The position numbers and the translations under genes are program-made. Positions 63,701 to 64,000 of a DNA stretch of 64,000 nt are shown here, piece by piece. The notes under the pieces are model-generated. The model worked only from the letters and a program-made list of their open reading frames with translations, was not told the DNA's origin and made no database searches. The DNA is from Desulfovibrio sp. (lineage in GTDB: Bacteria > Desulfobacterota > Desulfovibrionia > Desulfovibrionales > Desulfovibrionaceae). Numbering within the stretch: the first letter of the stretch is position 1; the number at the start of each line of letters is the position of its first letter. The stretch is taken from NCBI GenBank assembly GCA_022839785.1, contig JALHJW010000004.1:124001-188000 (forward strand). Reading direction: 5' to 3'.

Positions 63701-64000
63701 CCAGGAGCAGCATCCGGAAGGCCAGCCCGCGCCGCAGCGAGGGCTGACGCAGGAAGAGACGGGCCGCCGCCTCGCCGAGCTTGTCCCAGCCGAGCCCCTC
63801 CAGCACGTCGAGGGCGGCGGGAGCCAGGGTTTCGTTCCCGGCGGCCAGGAGGCCCACCAGGGCCTTGCGCACCGCCGGGTCGTCCAGGGAAGACGGCAGG
63901 GACTTGGCGAGCTCAAGGAGCCCCGTGCTCCACAACCCGTCGCCCGCAACGTCGAGCAGGCTCCCCAGCACCTTGGGCGGACCGACCAGCCGGAGCCCGG
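60717..64000 (-). CDS. HEAT-pentapeptide-class I adenylate cyclase-like fusion (right copy), 5' end outside the window
   Basis: At least 1094 residues; the frame stays open to the window edge, so the start is missing. Same layout as the left-hand copy: HEAT-like helices, pentapeptide repeats (F-V-E-T-D-F-S-G-A-V, C-E-F-K-G-C-D-F-T-E-A-V-F) around 62.8-63.3 kb, and a CyaA-like domain with Y-S-I-G-S-I-G-T-L-A-Q, R-S-D-L-D-C-W-V-C, K-D-E-F-Y-R-T-C-L-R-L-A-G-R, F-F-G-A-C-L-W-Q-I-V-K-A-I-K-S-P-F-K and D-P-Y-L-V-L-F-E-R. The D-x-D pair (codons at 62277-62279 and 62271-62273) is intact, so this copy could be an active nucleotidyl cyclase. Convergent with the left pair, 18 bases from the hydrolase stop. 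Confidence 0.87.
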   Translation of the reverse strand, partial: GLRLVGPPKVLGSLLDVAGDGLWSTGLLELAKSLPSSLDDPAVRKALVGLLAAGNETLAPAALDVLEGLGWDKLGEAAARLFLRQPSLRRGLAFRMLLLGEKALTDFLAQFEEGERAKVVLYLFLSLARLTPEFCRACLGRRELGMAQDMTQPEAAQMDAYLLSQERRGPFPHLAQTMGKPVPPQRIEEQGGGFLSRIFGRDKTDLHQAVSQNRVVSRLQTDGAALAEASLSERGFRECRLRGCRLDTVHFENSAFVETDFSGAVMRTSVFTKCTFAGVSFRGAWLHECSFTACEFKGCDFTEAVFHGVKLRDAAFRNCHLGSATFFGAKLQAVRFIVSQLADARLHRVQVRSCAFEGCCLDALKALESAFAGTAFTDCSFTAGWFESSSLFACPVTGCGPAGTRVVRCKTDEPGFIAAAGETLKSAADLLAGNGEQESPPAGLFSAPGRRFMENVLGFWSRHRDMGRLESAMLAANARRLERSHRAMEPEQAVFMRLLPLLLHTDAFEKSLGFAETKPCLVDGFVPTLAQLSLLRKFFPGTATPARSASGCLRIIGLYSIGSIGTLAQAERSDLDCWVCVDGDEAARAWLRLKLDRLEKWAEERFGLETHFFLMTIADVRENRFGLSDEESSGSAQALLLKDEFYRTCLRLAGRIPVWWIMPPGISEAEYRARLPQALRFPLLEPNRSVDLGPLEDIPREEFFGACLWQIVKAIKSPFKSIMKFGLLEVYARSEEDGGRKLLCERLKENLFRGRYAARETDPYLVLFERIRAYYKGLRNHEALYLLREAFLQRFAADRARTRAAAAVHEGFAEILDMLPQTDDPGPMPAQDPSAWSFSKSSRMGALISKFLMDSYGRIRESLVAGEVRQASRITPEDMTKLGRRIMAMFARRENKVERLPFFKLAKRAFRELHFSAEKSPGRRPRWVIKGKPYAAGDVWETLRASEDPGALFVWLVANGLYSEKVPVHGDATIAPFSHEDVVGVLQALKAFFPKTGLTASTAQYLEEETVVRAFFISNLTAPRDAKELREVWTVYLTNWGELFCVADPQPDATLRKSAASYLAKRLDKRVMPLLDMESWQPKRSSCPRIILA

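Overview
The window is a dense, strongly GC-rich stretch of bacterial chromosome that looks like a sulfate-reducing deltaproteobacterium of the Desulfovibrio group. The clearest pointers are a periplasmic [NiFe] hydrogenase (hynB-hynA) with its protease and HypC, a split 'archaeal-type' glutamate synthase with built-in ferredoxins, a NIL-domain ferredoxin, and a pyruvate carboxylase lying next to an oversized PEP-synthase-like protein. I see no insertion sequences, phage genes, CRISPR arrays, tRNAs or rRNAs. This is core chromosome, not an accessory island.

Layout, left to right. 0-2.3 kb (+): 3' end of cpoB, NIL-ferredoxin, a PilZ protein and cheZ, closed by a strong terminator. 2.4-3.7 kb (-): mgtE. 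3.8-8.0 kb (+): the complete de novo NAD set nadC-nadA-nadB with overlapping stop/start codons, plus an unknown fourth gene. 8.2-15.3 kb (-): the glutamate synthase genes (synthase domain, polyferredoxin, amidotransferase, GXGXG domain), then yajC, secD and secF. 15.5-24.7 kb (-): mutS2, dnaG-rpoD and a secreted thermonuclease, together with yqeY, rpsU, a tiny membrane protein, an HU protein and rsmA. 24.7-29.8 kb (-): trehalose-6-phosphate synthase, a DUF2062 membrane protein, an EF-G paralogue and a HisD-like protein of unknown role. 30-39.8 kb (-): a long, tightly packed series pcm, DUF368 transporter, mrp, pgsA, small ORF, ftsB, TPR protein, a newly noticed 40-residue ORF, lipoprotein, fbp, tsaD, then trxA-trxB-bamD from their own promoter.

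40-46 kb holds a CBS-pair protein (+), the hydrogenase cluster (-) and a divergent M23 peptidase (+). 46.2-55.6 kb (-) is a pyruvate-metabolism block: cheV, birA, pyc and the PEP-synthase-like gene. BirA would biotinylate pyruvate carboxylase, and the two large enzymes act on the pyruvate/oxaloacetate/PEP node.

The most unusual part is 55.9-64 kb. Two very large paralogous proteins face each other. Each carries HEAT-like helices, a pentapeptide-repeat block and a domain closely resembling the class I (enterobacterial CyaA-type) adenylate cyclase catalytic half. The right-hand copy keeps the nucleotidyltransferase Asp-x-Asp pair; the left-hand copy has Asn in place of the first Asp. A metallo-beta-lactamase-fold hydrolase is translationally coupled to the left-hand copy. 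This could be a cyclic-nucleotide (or other nucleotidyl) synthesis/turnover module, and it is the best candidate here for an undescribed system.
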